NCBI GenBank assembly: GCA_016195805.1
Contig: JACPYT010000010.1
Location: 1-64,000 of the forward strand
DNA from: Hydrogenophilales bacterium
GTDB lineage: Bacteria > Pseudomonadota > Gammaproteobacteria > Burkholderiales > Thiobacillaceae
Length of the DNA stretch: 64,000 nt
Reading direction: 5' to 3'
Shown: positions 19,916 through 28,411 of the stretch, piece by piece
Position numbering within the stretch: the first letter of the stretch is position 1
Layout of the letters: each line of letters begins with the position of its first letter
Made by a program: the position numbers and the translations under genes
The notes under the pieces: model-generated
Told to the model about the DNA's origin: nothing
The model's database searches: none
Seen by the model: the letters and a program-made list of their open reading frames with translations, nothing else

Positions 19916-19932
19916 CTTAAGGCAATCTTAAG
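19916..19932 (+). promoter_or_regulatory. Perfect CTTAAG-N5-CTTAAG box ahead of the RND operon
   Basis: CTTAAG-GCAAT-CTTAAG, an exact tandem half-site pair of the PmrA/QseB class, about 100 bp upstream of the first gene of the metal-efflux operon. It is nearly the same as the box at 16210. Direct control by the two-component system at 12.5-14.5 kb is inferred. Confidence 0.55.
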
Positions 19933-20029
19933 AATCGATCGGCAGGATGCGTGCCGAACCTGCTGGGTTTGGCCGTTCCGATACTCATCCTGTCATCCGG
20001 AACGGTGCATCCTTTAACGTTTTGAACGC

Positions 20030-20431
20030 ATGCCTTATCCGACTATGCCGCATCGCCTTCACCGCTTGTTGATGCTCTGGTTTGTCATTGCCCTGCAGGC
20101 ATTGACGCCGTTCGTCCACGCCCACGCGGGGGCGGTGCCGCCGAACCACACGGGGTGGCGGCATGTGCCCCCGGGCGTGCACGGCGATGTGACCTATCAT
20201 GCGATTGAGAGCGGCGAGCAAGGTGAGGAGATCGAGGTGGCGCGAGGCATGCCGTTGCGGCATGGTGCGCTGGCTGCGGTGATCGCCGATGCGCCATCTC
20301 CGGTGCCTGCGGTTCGGCCACCGGCGGCAACAGCGGGCGGAGGGGATATGGCTTTGCCGGTCGCCCCGTCCTTGCAGCCTCCCCCGCCCGATCATGCCTT
20401 GCCCCACGCATCGGGGCCGCCGCGCCGCTGA
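20030..20431 (+). CDS. Small exported His/Pro-rich protein heading the efflux operon
   Basis: A 133-residue protein with an N-terminal signal/anchor (HRLLMLWFVIALQALTPFVHAHAG) and a mature part rich in His, Pro and Ala without a recognisable domain. An internal ATG at 20045 is an equally good start. It resembles in layout the small exported proteins that precede heavy-metal RND genes, such as the one at 8262. A role in metal binding is inference. Confidence 0.5.
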   Translation: MPYPTMPHRLHRLLMLWFVIALQALTPFVHAHAGAVPPNHTGWRHVPPGVHGDVTYHAIESGEQGEEIEVARGMPLRHGALAAVIADAPSPVPAVRPPAATAGGGDMALPVAPSLQPPPPDHALPHASGPPRR

Positions 20432-20495
20432 TTGTTCCGCGCGGCGCGCCCGTCGTTGCTGTCTGCCTGCTGTTTTTTGCTCATGGAGATCAAGT

Positions 20496-21536
20496 GTGAT
20501 CACTCGTATGCTCGTATTGGCGCTGCTCGGCGCCGCCCCTGCCTTCGCAGCCGATGTCCTGCCCCTGACCGCTGCCCAGAAGAAGAATCTCGGCATCGCC
20601 ACCGTGGCCACCGCCACGCAAACCGCCAGCCCGGCGCTGACTTATACGGCGCGGGTCACGCTGCCCCCCGCCAGCGTGCGCGTGATAGCCGCAGCCGGTG
20701 CGGGCCTCGTTACACACGTCCATGTACAGGCGGGCGACACGGTCAAGCGCGGCGCACCGCTGGTGACCTTGTCGATGGCCGGCCTTGCCGAGGCACAAAA
20801 TGCCTTGACGCAGGCACGGCTGAGATCGCAGCTGGCCGCCAGCAATGCGGCGCGCGATGAGAAGCTGTTCAGCGAAGGCCTGATCGCCGAATCGCGCCTG
20901 CGCGCCACCCGGTCCGAAGCCCAGTCGGCGCGTGCCAACCTGACGGCAGCCCAGGCCGCGTTGACGATGCTGGGAACAGGCAAGCTTGCCGGCAGCGCCA
21001 TCACGCTGACCGCGCCGATCGCCGGCGTGGTGACGGAAAGTGTGGCCGGGCCGGGTCAGCGTGTGGATGCAGGGATGGCGCTGGTGAAGGTGGCGGACCT
21101 GTCGAATCTGGCACTGGAGATCCCGCTGTCGACGGCGCAGGCGCGCCAGGTGGCGATCGGACAATCCGTCAAAGTGGCGGACAGCGAGGCGAGCGGCCGC
21201 GTGACCGCCTTGCTTCCGCAGCTCAGCGCATCGCAAAGCGTGCTGGCGCGCGCCAGTCTGCGCGACCCCCAAGGCCTGCTGCGTCCCGGCCAGTCGGTAC
21301 AGGTTGCCGTCGCCGGTGTGCAGTCGGCCCGGACAGTGGCCGTGCCCGCCGCCGCGCTGGTGTGGAAGATCAACGTCCCCTACGTGTTCGTCGAAACCCC
21401 GCAAGGTTTCGTCCCGACTCGGGTGCAGCTGGTCCGCCAGAATGCCAGCCAGGCCGAAGTGGACGGTCTTGCCGCAGGCAGCCGTGTCGCCGTGAAAGGC
21501 GTGTCGGCGCTCAAGGCCCAATGGCTGGGGGAATGA
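20496..21536 (+). CDS. RND efflux periplasmic adaptor (HlyD/CusB-CzcB type)
   Basis: A 346-residue membrane-fusion protein. A signal peptide (MLVLALLGAAPAFAA) is followed by the biotinyl-lipoyl half motif (VIAAAGAGLVTHVHVQAGDTVKRGAPL), a helical hairpin (about 100-150), the second lipoyl half (LTAPIAGVVTESVAGPGQRVDAG) and beta-barrel domains. GTG 20496 is preceded by GGAG at good spacing; the next ATG (20508) has no such site. Its stop lies one base before the pump gene. It joins the inner-membrane pump to an outer-membrane channel. Confidence 0.85.
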   Translation: MITRMLVLALLGAAPAFAADVLPLTAAQKKNLGIATVATATQTASPALTYTARVTLPPASVRVIAAAGAGLVTHVHVQAGDTVKRGAPLVTLSMAGLAEAQNALTQARLRSQLAASNAARDEKLFSEGLIAESRLRATRSEAQSARANLTAAQAALTMLGTGKLAGSAITLTAPIAGVVTESVAGPGQRVDAGMALVKVADLSNLALEIPLSTAQARQVAIGQSVKVADSEASGRVTALLPQLSASQSVLARASLRDPQGLLRPGQSVQVAVAGVQSARTVAVPAAALVWKINVPYVFVETPQGFVPTRVQLVRQNASQAEVDGLAAGSRVAVKGVSALKAQWLGE

Positions 21537-21537
21537 C

Positions 21538-24500
21538 ATGCTCAATATCCTGACCGAATTCGCGCTGGCGCGACGCTGGCTCGTGCTCGTGCTGGCGCTG
21601 GTGCTGGCAGGTCTGGGCGTGCGTGCGTTCCAGCTGATTCCGATCGACGCCTTCCCCGATGTCTCGACCACGCAGGTCAAGCTGATCCTGAAGGCGCCCG
21701 GCATGACCCCTGAGGAAGTCGAGGGGCGCATCACCCAGCCGGTCGAGACCGAGCTGCTCGGCATTCCGCACCAGACCATCCTGCGCAGCCAGTCGAAAAA
21801 TGCGCTGGTCGACATTACCGTCGACTTCGAGGAAGGTACCGACATCTACTGGGCGCGCCAGCAGGTGGCCGAGCGCTTCGCCAACGTGAAAGGCGACCTG
21901 CCCGCCAACGTGTCGGGCGGGCTGGCACCGATTTCCACGCCATTGTCCGAGCTGTTCATGTTCACCATCGAAGGCCCCTTGTCGCTGGCGGAGAAGCGCA
22001 CCCTGCTCGACTGGACGGTACGGCCGCAACTGCGGGCATTGCCCGGCGTCGCCGACGTCAACTCGCTCGGCGGCCGGGTCGCGACCTTCTCCGTGAGCCC
22101 CGACCCGGCAGCGCTGACCGCGCGCGGGGTGACGCTCGACGAATTGCGCGGGGCGCTGGAACGCAACACCCGCAACGACGGCGCCGGCCGCGTCAACGAA
22201 GGCGAAGAGACGTGGGTGGTGCGCGTCAACGGCGGGGTCGCCACGCTGGACGACCTGCGCCGCATCGGCGTCAAGAATGTGGGCGGCGTGGTCGTCACCG
22301 TCGGTGATGTGGCGCGGGTCGAAATGGACTCGATGACCCGCTACGGCGCGGTGACGCAAAACGGCCAGGGCGAGGCGGTGGAAGGGCTGGTGATCGGGCT
22401 GAAAGGCGTGAACGCGGGCGAGCTTATCAAGAACGTCAAGGCCAAGCTGGTCGAGATCCAGGCGACCCTGCCCAAGGGGGTGACGATTTCGCCTTTCTAC
22501 GATCGCTCGCAGCTGGTCGATCGCGCCGTCGGCACCGTCAGCAAGGCGCTGCTCGAAGCCGCGGTGCTGGTGGTGATCCTGTTGCTGCTGTTCCTCGGCA
22601 ACCTGCGCGCGGCGATCGTGGTGGCGTTGATCCTGCCGCTGTCGGTGCTGGCCACCTTCGTGCTGATGCGCCAGTTCGGCCTGTCGGCCAACCTGATGAG
22701 CCTGGGCGGCCTGGCCATCGCGATCGGCCTGCTGGTCGACGCGGCGGTGGTGGTGGTCGAAAACGTCGTCGCGCATCTGGCGCACGACCCCGAGAACACC
22801 AGCGAAACGCCGCTGCAACGCGTGCTGTGGGCGACCCAGGAAGTCGCCAGTCCGGTGACGTCGGGCATCGCCATCATTGCCATCGTGTTCCTGCCGCTGC
22901 TGACGCTGCAGGGACTGGAAGGCAAACTGTTCTCACCGGTCGCCCTGACCATCGTGTTCGCCCTGGCAGCGTCCCTGCTGCTGGCGCTCACCGTGATCCC
23001 GGTGCTGGCCTCGTTCCTGTTGAAGCAGGGCGCACATACCGATCCGTGGCTGTTGCGCAAGGCGCAGGGTCTCTACACGCCGCTGCTCGATCGCGCGCTG
23101 GCGCGGCCGAAATTCGTCTATGTCGCCGCAGGCGTGCTGATGCTGGCGGCGGTGGGCGTCTATCCCCTGATCGGCAAGACCTTCATGCCGGTGATGGACG
23201 AAGGTGACATCCTGCTGCAGCTGGAAAAGCTGCCGTCGATCAGCCTGGAGCAGTCGGTCGCGCAGGATACCCGGATGCAGCAGGCCCTGTTGAAGAACGT
23301 GCCGGAAATCCGCCGCATCGTCGGCCGTGTCGGCGCCGACGAGCTGGGGCTCGACCCGATGGGGCTCAACGACACCGATACCTTCCTCGTGCTGAAGCCG
23401 ATGGCCGAATGGCGCCGCCACGACAAGGAATGGCTGATCGGGGAAATCCGCAAGGTGGCCGAGGGCTTCCCGGGCATCGCCTACAACTTCACCCAGCCGA
23501 TCGACATGCGGGTCTCGGAAATGCTCACCGGTTCGCGCGGCGACGTGGCGATCAAGATCTACGGCCCCGACCTTCCCACGCTCAACCGGCTGGCCGGCGA
23601 GATTTTCGGCGTGGTCGAGAAAGTCCCCGGCGCGTCCGACGTGTATACCCAGCAGAACGCCGGCGTGCAGTATCTGCAGGCGGAGATCGACCGCGATGCT
23701 GCCGCCCGCTTCGGCCTGTCCGCCGACGAGATTGCGATGCTGCTGAGAACCCAACTCGAAGGCGAGATCATCGGCGTGGTCCAGCAGCAGGGGCGGCGTG
23801 TGCCTCTGCTGCTGCGCGGTCCGGCCGGCCTGCGCGAGTCGCCTGCCGCCCTGCAGGCGCTGCGCCTGACCCTGCCGGACGGCCGCGAGATCAGTCTCGA
23901 CCAGGTGGCGCATCTCAAGCGCACCAATGGCCCGGTGGCGGTCAAGCGCGAGAACGCGACGCGCTTCACCGTGGTGCAGAGCAATGTCGCCGGGCGCGAC
24001 CTGGTCAGCTTCGTCGAGGACGCGAAAGCGGCCGTTGCCGCCAAGGTCAAGCTGCCGCCCGGTTACCGCCTGGCCTGGGGTGGCCAGTTCGAGAACCAGC
24101 AGCGTGCCGCGCAGCGCCTGATGATCGTGGTGCCGGTGGCGCTGGTGCTGATCGGTTTCCTGCTCTATGTCACCTTCGGCGATGTGCGGCAGGCGGTGCT
24201 GGTGATGATGAACGTACCGCTGGCACTGATCGGCGGCATCTTCGCGCTGGCCATCTCGGGCGAGTATCTGTCGGTACCCGCCTCGGTCGGCTTCATTGCG
24301 TTGCTGGGCATCGCGGTGCTGAACGGTGTGGTGCTGGTCAGCTATTTCAACCAGCTGCGCAATCAGGGCCTGCGCGGCGATGCCGTGGTGCGCGACGGCG
24401 CGCTGCGGCGCCTGCGGCCGGTGCTGATGACCGCCAGCATCGCCGCCTTCGGCCTGGTGCCGCTGCTGTTCGCCACCGGCCCCGGATCCGAAATCCAGCG

Positions 24501-24609
24501 CCCGCTCGCCATCGTCGTGATCGGCGGCCTGGTCAGCGCCACCCTGCTGACGCTGGTGATGCTGCCGCTGTTGTATCGCCAATTCATCCTGAAAGGAGAG
24601 CGTGCATGA
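21538..24609 (+). CDS. Heavy-metal efflux RND pump (CusA/CzcA family)
   Basis: A 1023-residue, 12-helix RND transporter of the heavy-metal-efflux type. Family marks include IPIDAFPDVSTTQV near the N-terminus, PGVADVNSLGG, and the proton-relay helix GLAIAIGLLVDAAVVVVENV with Asp at about 400, which resembles the CusA rather than the CzcA version. Against that, the periplasmic segment corresponding to the CusA Met ligand (LLQLEKLPSISLEQ) has no methionine, so Cu(I)/Ag(I) specificity is doubtful and the substrate should be left open. It overlaps the downstream outer-membrane channel gene by 4 bp. Confidence 0.9.
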   Translation: MLNILTEFALARRWLVLVLALVLAGLGVRAFQLIPIDAFPDVSTTQVKLILKAPGMTPEEVEGRITQPVETELLGIPHQTILRSQSKNALVDITVDFEEGTDIYWARQQVAERFANVKGDLPANVSGGLAPISTPLSELFMFTIEGPLSLAEKRTLLDWTVRPQLRALPGVADVNSLGGRVATFSVSPDPAALTARGVTLDELRGALERNTRNDGAGRVNEGEETWVVRVNGGVATLDDLRRIGVKNVGGVVVTVGDVARVEMDSMTRYGAVTQNGQGEAVEGLVIGLKGVNAGELIKNVKAKLVEIQATLPKGVTISPFYDRSQLVDRAVGTVSKALLEAAVLVVILLLLFLGNLRAAIVVALILPLSVLATFVLMRQFGLSANLMSLGGLAIAIGLLVDAAVVVVENVVAHLAHDPENTSETPLQRVLWATQEVASPVTSGIAIIAIVFLPLLTLQGLEGKLFSPVALTIVFALAASLLLALTVIPVLASFLLKQGAHTDPWLLRKAQGLYTPLLDRALARPKFVYVAAGVLMLAAVGVYPLIGKTFMPVMDEGDILLQLEKLPSISLEQSVAQDTRMQQALLKNVPEIRRIVGRVGADELGLDPMGLNDTDTFLVLKPMAEWRRHDKEWLIGEIRKVAEGFPGIAYNFTQPIDMRVSEMLTGSRGDVAIKIYGPDLPTLNRLAGEIFGVVEKVPGASDVYTQQNAGVQYLQAEIDRDAAARFGLSADEIAMLLRTQLEGEIIGVVQQQGRRVPLLLRGPAGLRESPAALQALRLTLPDGREISLDQVAHLKRTNGPVAVKRENATRFTVVQSNVAGRDLVSFVEDAKAAVAAKVKLPPGYRLAWGGQFENQQRAAQRLMIVVPVALVLIGFLLYVTFGDVRQAVLVMMNVPLALIGGIFALAISGEYLSVPASVGFIALLGIAVLNGVVLVSYFNQLRNQGLRGDAVVRDGALRRLRPVLMTASIAAFGLVPLLFATGPGSEIQRPLAIVVIGGLVSATLLTLVMLPLLYRQFILKGERA

Positions 24610-25865
24610 ATGCCGTGCACAAACTGAGTCTGGCACTGGCGCTGACGTTTGCCGCGAACGGTCGTGCTGACTATTTACCCGATCCTGCCGCCGCCGAAGC
24701 TGCCCTGGTGGCCTCGCCCATGGTGGCGCAGGCGCGCGGCGAATTCGCCGCGCAATCGCTGAAGAGCGAGAGTTTGCGGAACGGGCGCGAAGAGTGGACG
24801 CTGAGCGCGGATGCCCTGCAACGCCGTATCGATGCGCCGCAGGATCGTTTTGCCGAGTGGGGCGTGGCGCTGTCGCGTCCGTTGCGGATGCCCGCGCGCG
24901 CCGCAGCCGATCGCGCTCTGGCCGGCGCGCTCACTGCCCATGCCGAAGCAAGCCTCGGCGAGGCGATGCACGAAAGCGGCCGGCAACTGCTCACGTTGTG
25001 GTTCGCCTGGCTGAGCGAGGCCAGTCAGACCAAGCTATGGCGGGCGCAAGTGGCCATTGCCGATCAGCAGCTCGCCACCGTGAATGCACGCATTCGCCTG
25101 GGTGAGGCGCCGCGCTCCGAACGCGTCAACGCCGAGGCCGCGCTGGCACAGACGCGTCTGCAGCAGCAGCAGGCGGCCACGCGCGAGCAGCAGGCGCGCA
25201 ACCGGCTGCTCGCGCAATACCCGGGCCTGCCGGTGACGGCGGACGACAGCCTGCCGCAGCCGGTGCAGCCGTCGGGCACGGCGGACGACTATGTCAGCAC
25301 AGTGCTCGCGCACGACCATGAACTGTTGCGTGCGCGCCGTCAGGCCGACATGCTGCAGGCCGCAGCGCGGCAATTCGCCAGCCGCCGCAGTGTCGATCCC
25401 AATGTCGGCGTGTTCTACAAGAACGAAATGGGCGGCAACGAACATCTGCTCGGGGTCAGCGTGGGGCTGACGCTGCCGGGCTCGGCGCGGCGCACTGACC
25501 AGGAGGCGGCCGAGAAGCTCAGCGCCACTGCGCAGGATGCGGCCATCCGGCTGGAACAGCGGTTGCGGCAGGAGGCGCGTGCGAATTTCGAGGCTGCCGG
25601 CGCCCAGGCAGCGAACTGGCAGCAGGCCGACCGCGCTGCCCAGGCATTGGCGGAGGCCGCGCAATTGTCAGCGCGCGCCTACAGTCTGGGCGAGGGCAGT
25701 CTGGATCAGGTGCTGGTCAATCGGCGGCTGGCGCTGGAAGGGCGGCTAATGGCGCAGCAGGCGCAACTGGATGCGCTGTCTGCCCAGGCCAGACTGAAGC
25801 TGGATGCACATCAGTTATGGCCGCTGGACGTGGAAGGTGAGGACGGCGCGCACGCACATCCGTAA
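24606..25865 (+). CDS. TolC-family outer-membrane channel of the RND system
   Basis: A 419-residue outer-membrane efflux protein (OEP repeats) with an N-terminal signal peptide (KLSLALALTFAANGRA). Long coiled-coil helices (about 100-210 and 290-390) and LGVSVGLTLPGSARR in the second repeat match CzcC-like channels. It starts within the stop of the pump gene (ATGA), completing an adaptor-pump-channel operon. It is shorter than the lipoprotein channel at 8.7 kb and has no lipobox. The tail ends in HAHP. Confidence 0.85.
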   Translation: MNAVHKLSLALALTFAANGRADYLPDPAAAEAALVASPMVAQARGEFAAQSLKSESLRNGREEWTLSADALQRRIDAPQDRFAEWGVALSRPLRMPARAAADRALAGALTAHAEASLGEAMHESGRQLLTLWFAWLSEASQTKLWRAQVAIADQQLATVNARIRLGEAPRSERVNAEAALAQTRLQQQQAATREQQARNRLLAQYPGLPVTADDSLPQPVQPSGTADDYVSTVLAHDHELLRARRQADMLQAAARQFASRRSVDPNVGVFYKNEMGGNEHLLGVSVGLTLPGSARRTDQEAAEKLSATAQDAAIRLEQRLRQEARANFEAAGAQAANWQQADRAAQALAEAAQLSARAYSLGEGSLDQVLVNRRLALEGRLMAQQAQLDALSAQARLKLDAHQLWPLDVEGEDGAHAHP

Positions 25866-25894
25866 TGCCGGAACAATCAACCCGCAGGCACGCT

Positions 25895-26674
25895 TCAGGG
25901 CGTAGCGGGGGCGCGTGTCGTCTGCGTCGTGGGCGAAGCGGCCTGTCCTGAGCCTGTCGTGGCAGGTGAGGACCCCGGGCTCATGCGCCGGGCTTCTTCC
26001 TGCATCGCGGTGATCTGCTCGGGTTTCAACTGCCAGACCAGGCTGTCGCGTGCCTTGGCGGCGGCCTCCACGCCCTGGGCGGCGGCGAGGTTGAACCACA
26101 TATAGGCGCGTGCCTTGTCGACCGCGGTACCGGTGCCGTAGCGATAGAGATCGCCCAGGCTGTACTGCGCCTTGGCGTAGCCGCGTTGCGCGGGTTTTTG
26201 GATCCAACTGAAGGCGGCGCGGTAATCCTGTACGACGCCGCGCCCTTGTAGCAACGCGAGACCGTACCGGTATTGCGCTTCGGCCTGTCCCTGCTGGGCG
26301 GCCAGGGCAAACCACTTGGCCGCTTCCTTGTCGTTCTGGATCACGCCATCGCCTTCGGCATAGCGCATGCCCAACTGCAATTGGGCCTCGGCATCCCCGT
26401 GCTCGGCCCGGGCGTGGGGCAGGCTGATCGGCTCCTGCGCGGCAGGCTGAGAGGAATCGTGCACATCGAGCGCGAACCAGGCGGTGACGCCGACCAGTGC
26501 GCCGACGACGGCCAGCAGCAGCAACGGTTTCAGGGGATTGGAGGTCCAGAAGCGATGACGGCAGTCACGGCAGCGTAGTGGGGTGTGCAGCAGCAGATGG
26601 CGTACGCCGTCATGTGCGTGCAGCGAGCCGCTACGAATCTTGTTGCTTCCGCATTGGGGGCAGACGCGTGGCAT
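25895..26674 (-). CDS. Zinc-ribbon, single-pass membrane protein with Sel1 repeats
   Basis: A 259-residue protein. The N-terminus carries a CPQCGS...CRDC zinc-ribbon pattern (about residues 4-40), then one membrane helix (LLLLAVVGALVGVTAWFAL). Next come three to four Sel1/TPR-like repeats (AQLQLGMRYAEGDGV; AQYRYGLALLQGRGV; AQYSLGDLYRYGTGT), followed by a Ser/Thr-rich tail. Sel1 repeats mediate protein contacts; the function is unknown. ATG 26674 was chosen as the start of the zinc ribbon; a longer reading adds a low-complexity stretch. It is convergent with the RND operon. Confidence 0.7.
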   Translation of the reverse strand: MPRVCPQCGSNKIRSGSLHAHDGVRHLLLHTPLRCRDCRHRFWTSNPLKPLLLLAVVGALVGVTAWFALDVHDSSQPAAQEPISLPHARAEHGDAEAQLQLGMRYAEGDGVIQNDKEAAKWFALAAQQGQAEAQYRYGLALLQGRGVVQDYRAAFSWIQKPAQRGYAKAQYSLGDLYRYGTGTAVDKARAYMWFNLAAAQGVEAAAKARDSLVWQLKPEQITAMQEEARRMSPGSSPATTGSGQAASPTTQTTRAPATP

Positions 26675-26898
26675 GGCCGGGTCAACGCGCTTGTGCGGCG
26701 GGAGCATCGACTGCCGGCCGGCAGTCGGCATCCGCCCGTGCGGACTCGTCACCCCTGCCCGGTATGGCATTGAGGGGGCCCGGGCCTACCCGCGACAGGG
26801 TTGGCGGCGTGGTCAGGAAAGTGACGTGTTTCATGGTCGCTGCCCCCTTGTCTGCCCAGTGCGCGTCCGGGTGCGATACCCGTTTGCGCACTCCCGGT

Positions 26899-27699
26899 TT
26901 ACAGCTTGCCGCCACCTTCGGTCATCAGGTAACCGACCGCGTTGGCGAGATCGGCTTCGGACAGCGCGGCATTGCCGCCTTTGGCGGGCATGGCGCGAAT
27001 GCCGTTCAGCGCGTGGCTGTATAGCGTCGCATAGCCCTGGCTTACGCGCGGGCCCCAGGCCGCCTTGTCGCCCAGCTTGGGCGCACCGGCGACGCCGGTT
27101 CCGTGGCAGGCCACGCAGACGGCCTCGAAGACCACCTTGCCCTTGGCCGGATCGGCCTTGGGGGCCGTACCCGCAGCCGCAGCGGGCGCGGCCGGGGCGG
27201 GGGCTTCCGGCGCCTTGAAGCTGGCGCCGCCTGCGTTGGCCATGTAAGCGACGGCGCGAGCCACCTCGGTGTCCGACAGGTCGCCGTCGCCACCGCGCGG
27301 GGGCATCTGACGGATGCCTTCGAGGGCATGTTTGATCAGCGTGTCATAGCCCTGCTTGATGCGCGGGCCCCAGTCGCCCTTGTTGCCAAACTTGGGTGCG
27401 CCCAGCGCGCCGGGCGTGTGGCAGGTGGTACACACGGCTTCGAAGACTTCCTGGCCGGACTTCTCGACCTTGGGCGCGTTGGCATCGAGCGCAACCAGCG
27501 TGGAGAACGGCTTGATGCGGTCGAGCGTCGCTTTCTGCGCGGCTTCGCTGGTGGTGTCGGGCTTGTGCTTGGCCTGAATGCTGAGCACCAGCATGACGAT
27601 CAGGAAAATCGCCAGCAGGGGCGCGAACAATCCGGCAAGAACGGAAATGATGATCTCCTGCGGGGTGGCTTGGGTCATCTTGGCGTGTGAATCGGCCAT
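26899..27699 (-). CDS. Membrane-anchored dihaem cytochrome c5-type protein
   Basis: A 266-residue protein with an N-terminal membrane anchor (about 20-42) and two homologous cytochrome c domains. Each has a haem motif, CTTCH and CVACH, a WGPR segment and a distal Met in QMPPRGG and AMPAKGG. An Ala/Pro linker joins them, so it looks like an internal duplication of cytochrome c5/c555. It probably transfers electrons toward a terminal oxidase. The start at 27699 follows AAGGA. Not obviously in an operon. Confidence 0.88.
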   Translation of the reverse strand: MADSHAKMTQATPQEIIISVLAGLFAPLLAIFLIVMLVLSIQAKHKPDTTSEAAQKATLDRIKPFSTLVALDANAPKVEKSGQEVFEAVCTTCHTPGALGAPKFGNKGDWGPRIKQGYDTLIKHALEGIRQMPPRGGDGDLSDTEVARAVAYMANAGGASFKAPEAPAPAAPAAAAGTAPKADPAKGKVVFEAVCVACHGTGVAGAPKLGDKAAWGPRVSQGYATLYSHALNGIRAMPAKGGNAALSEADLANAVGYLMTEGGGKL

Positions 27700-27823
27700 G
27701 AAATTATCCTTGGGGGGTGGCATCGAAAGCCGCGATTATAAGGAAAGCCACCCCGACAGGAAAGGGCGGCGCGCCCGGCGGATGGACGTCACGTGGCAAA
27801 ACGGCTATGCTTCGCGGCTCCTA

Positions 27824-27900
27824 GCGCCCGTAGCTCAGCTGGATAGAGTACTGCCCTCCGAAGGCAGGGGTCGTGCGTTCGAATCGCGCCGGGCGCGCCA
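27824..27900 (+). tRNA. tRNA-Arg (anticodon CCG)
   Basis: A complete 77-base cloverleaf. The acceptor stem GCGCCCG pairs with CGGGCGC, followed by discriminator G and an encoded CCA. The anticodon stem CTGCC/GGCAG holds loop CTCCGAA with anticodon CCG (27858-27860). The T-arm TTCGAAT is canonical. It decodes CGG arginine codons. Confidence 0.95.
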
Positions 27901-28002
27901 GTTTTCCGGTCACAATCGGCTTCAGCCCCTTGTTCCGCCAGGGTTTAATCTCTGCGCTGCGGGTTTACACTTGGGGCAAAGTTCATTCTGAGTGTTTCAA
28001 TC

Positions 28003-28401
28003 ATGGCCATCCCTACCCCTACCGACATCAAGCTGCACCAGGCTTCGCACAAGCTGGAAATCGCGTTTTCCGACGGTGCGCGTTTCGAGATGCCGTTCGA
28101 ATTCCTGCGCGTCTATTCGCCGTCCGCCGAGGTGCGCGGTCACGGCCCCGGCCAGGAAGTGCTGCAGGTCGGCAAGCGCGAAGTGCTGATCAATGCCGCC
28201 GAGCCGGTCGGCCTGTACGGCATCAACTTCTTCTTCTCCGACGGCCACGACACCGGCATCTATTCCTGGGAATACCTGCACGACCTCGGCGTCAACCAGG
28301 CCGCGCTGTGGGACGAGTATCTCAAGCGCATGGAAGCCGCCGGCGCCTCGCGCGACCCCGGCATCGCCAAGATGTTCGAGCAGCGTCCCAAAGCCAAATA
28401 A
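28003..28401 (+). CDS. DUF971 (gamma-butyrobetaine hydroxylase-like N-terminal) protein
   Basis: A 132-residue soluble protein made of a single DUF971 domain (IKLHQASHKLEIAFSDG; then EPVGLYGINFFFSDGHDTGIYSWEYL). The same domain is fused to the N-terminus of gamma-butyrobetaine hydroxylases. Stand-alone versions are widespread and are often linked to iron-sulfur cluster processes, but the function is not settled. It starts a run of plus-strand genes with 10 bp to the radical SAM gene. Confidence 0.8.
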   Translation: MAIPTPTDIKLHQASHKLEIAFSDGARFEMPFEFLRVYSPSAEVRGHGPGQEVLQVGKREVLINAAEPVGLYGINFFFSDGHDTGIYSWEYLHDLGVNQAALWDEYLKRMEAAGASRDPGIAKMFEQRPKAK

Positions 28402-28411
28402 GCGTCCTGCC

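Noticed and set aside
26682-26915. Small minus-strand ORF between the cytochrome c gene and the zinc-ribbon gene
   Set aside because: No convincing ribosome-binding site, no domain or signal peptide, and it overlaps the end of the cytochrome gene; considered spacer sequence.
27824-27900. tRNA-Arg as an integration site for a genomic island
   Set aside because: No direct repeat of the tRNA 3' end, integrase or foreign-looking block is visible downstream.
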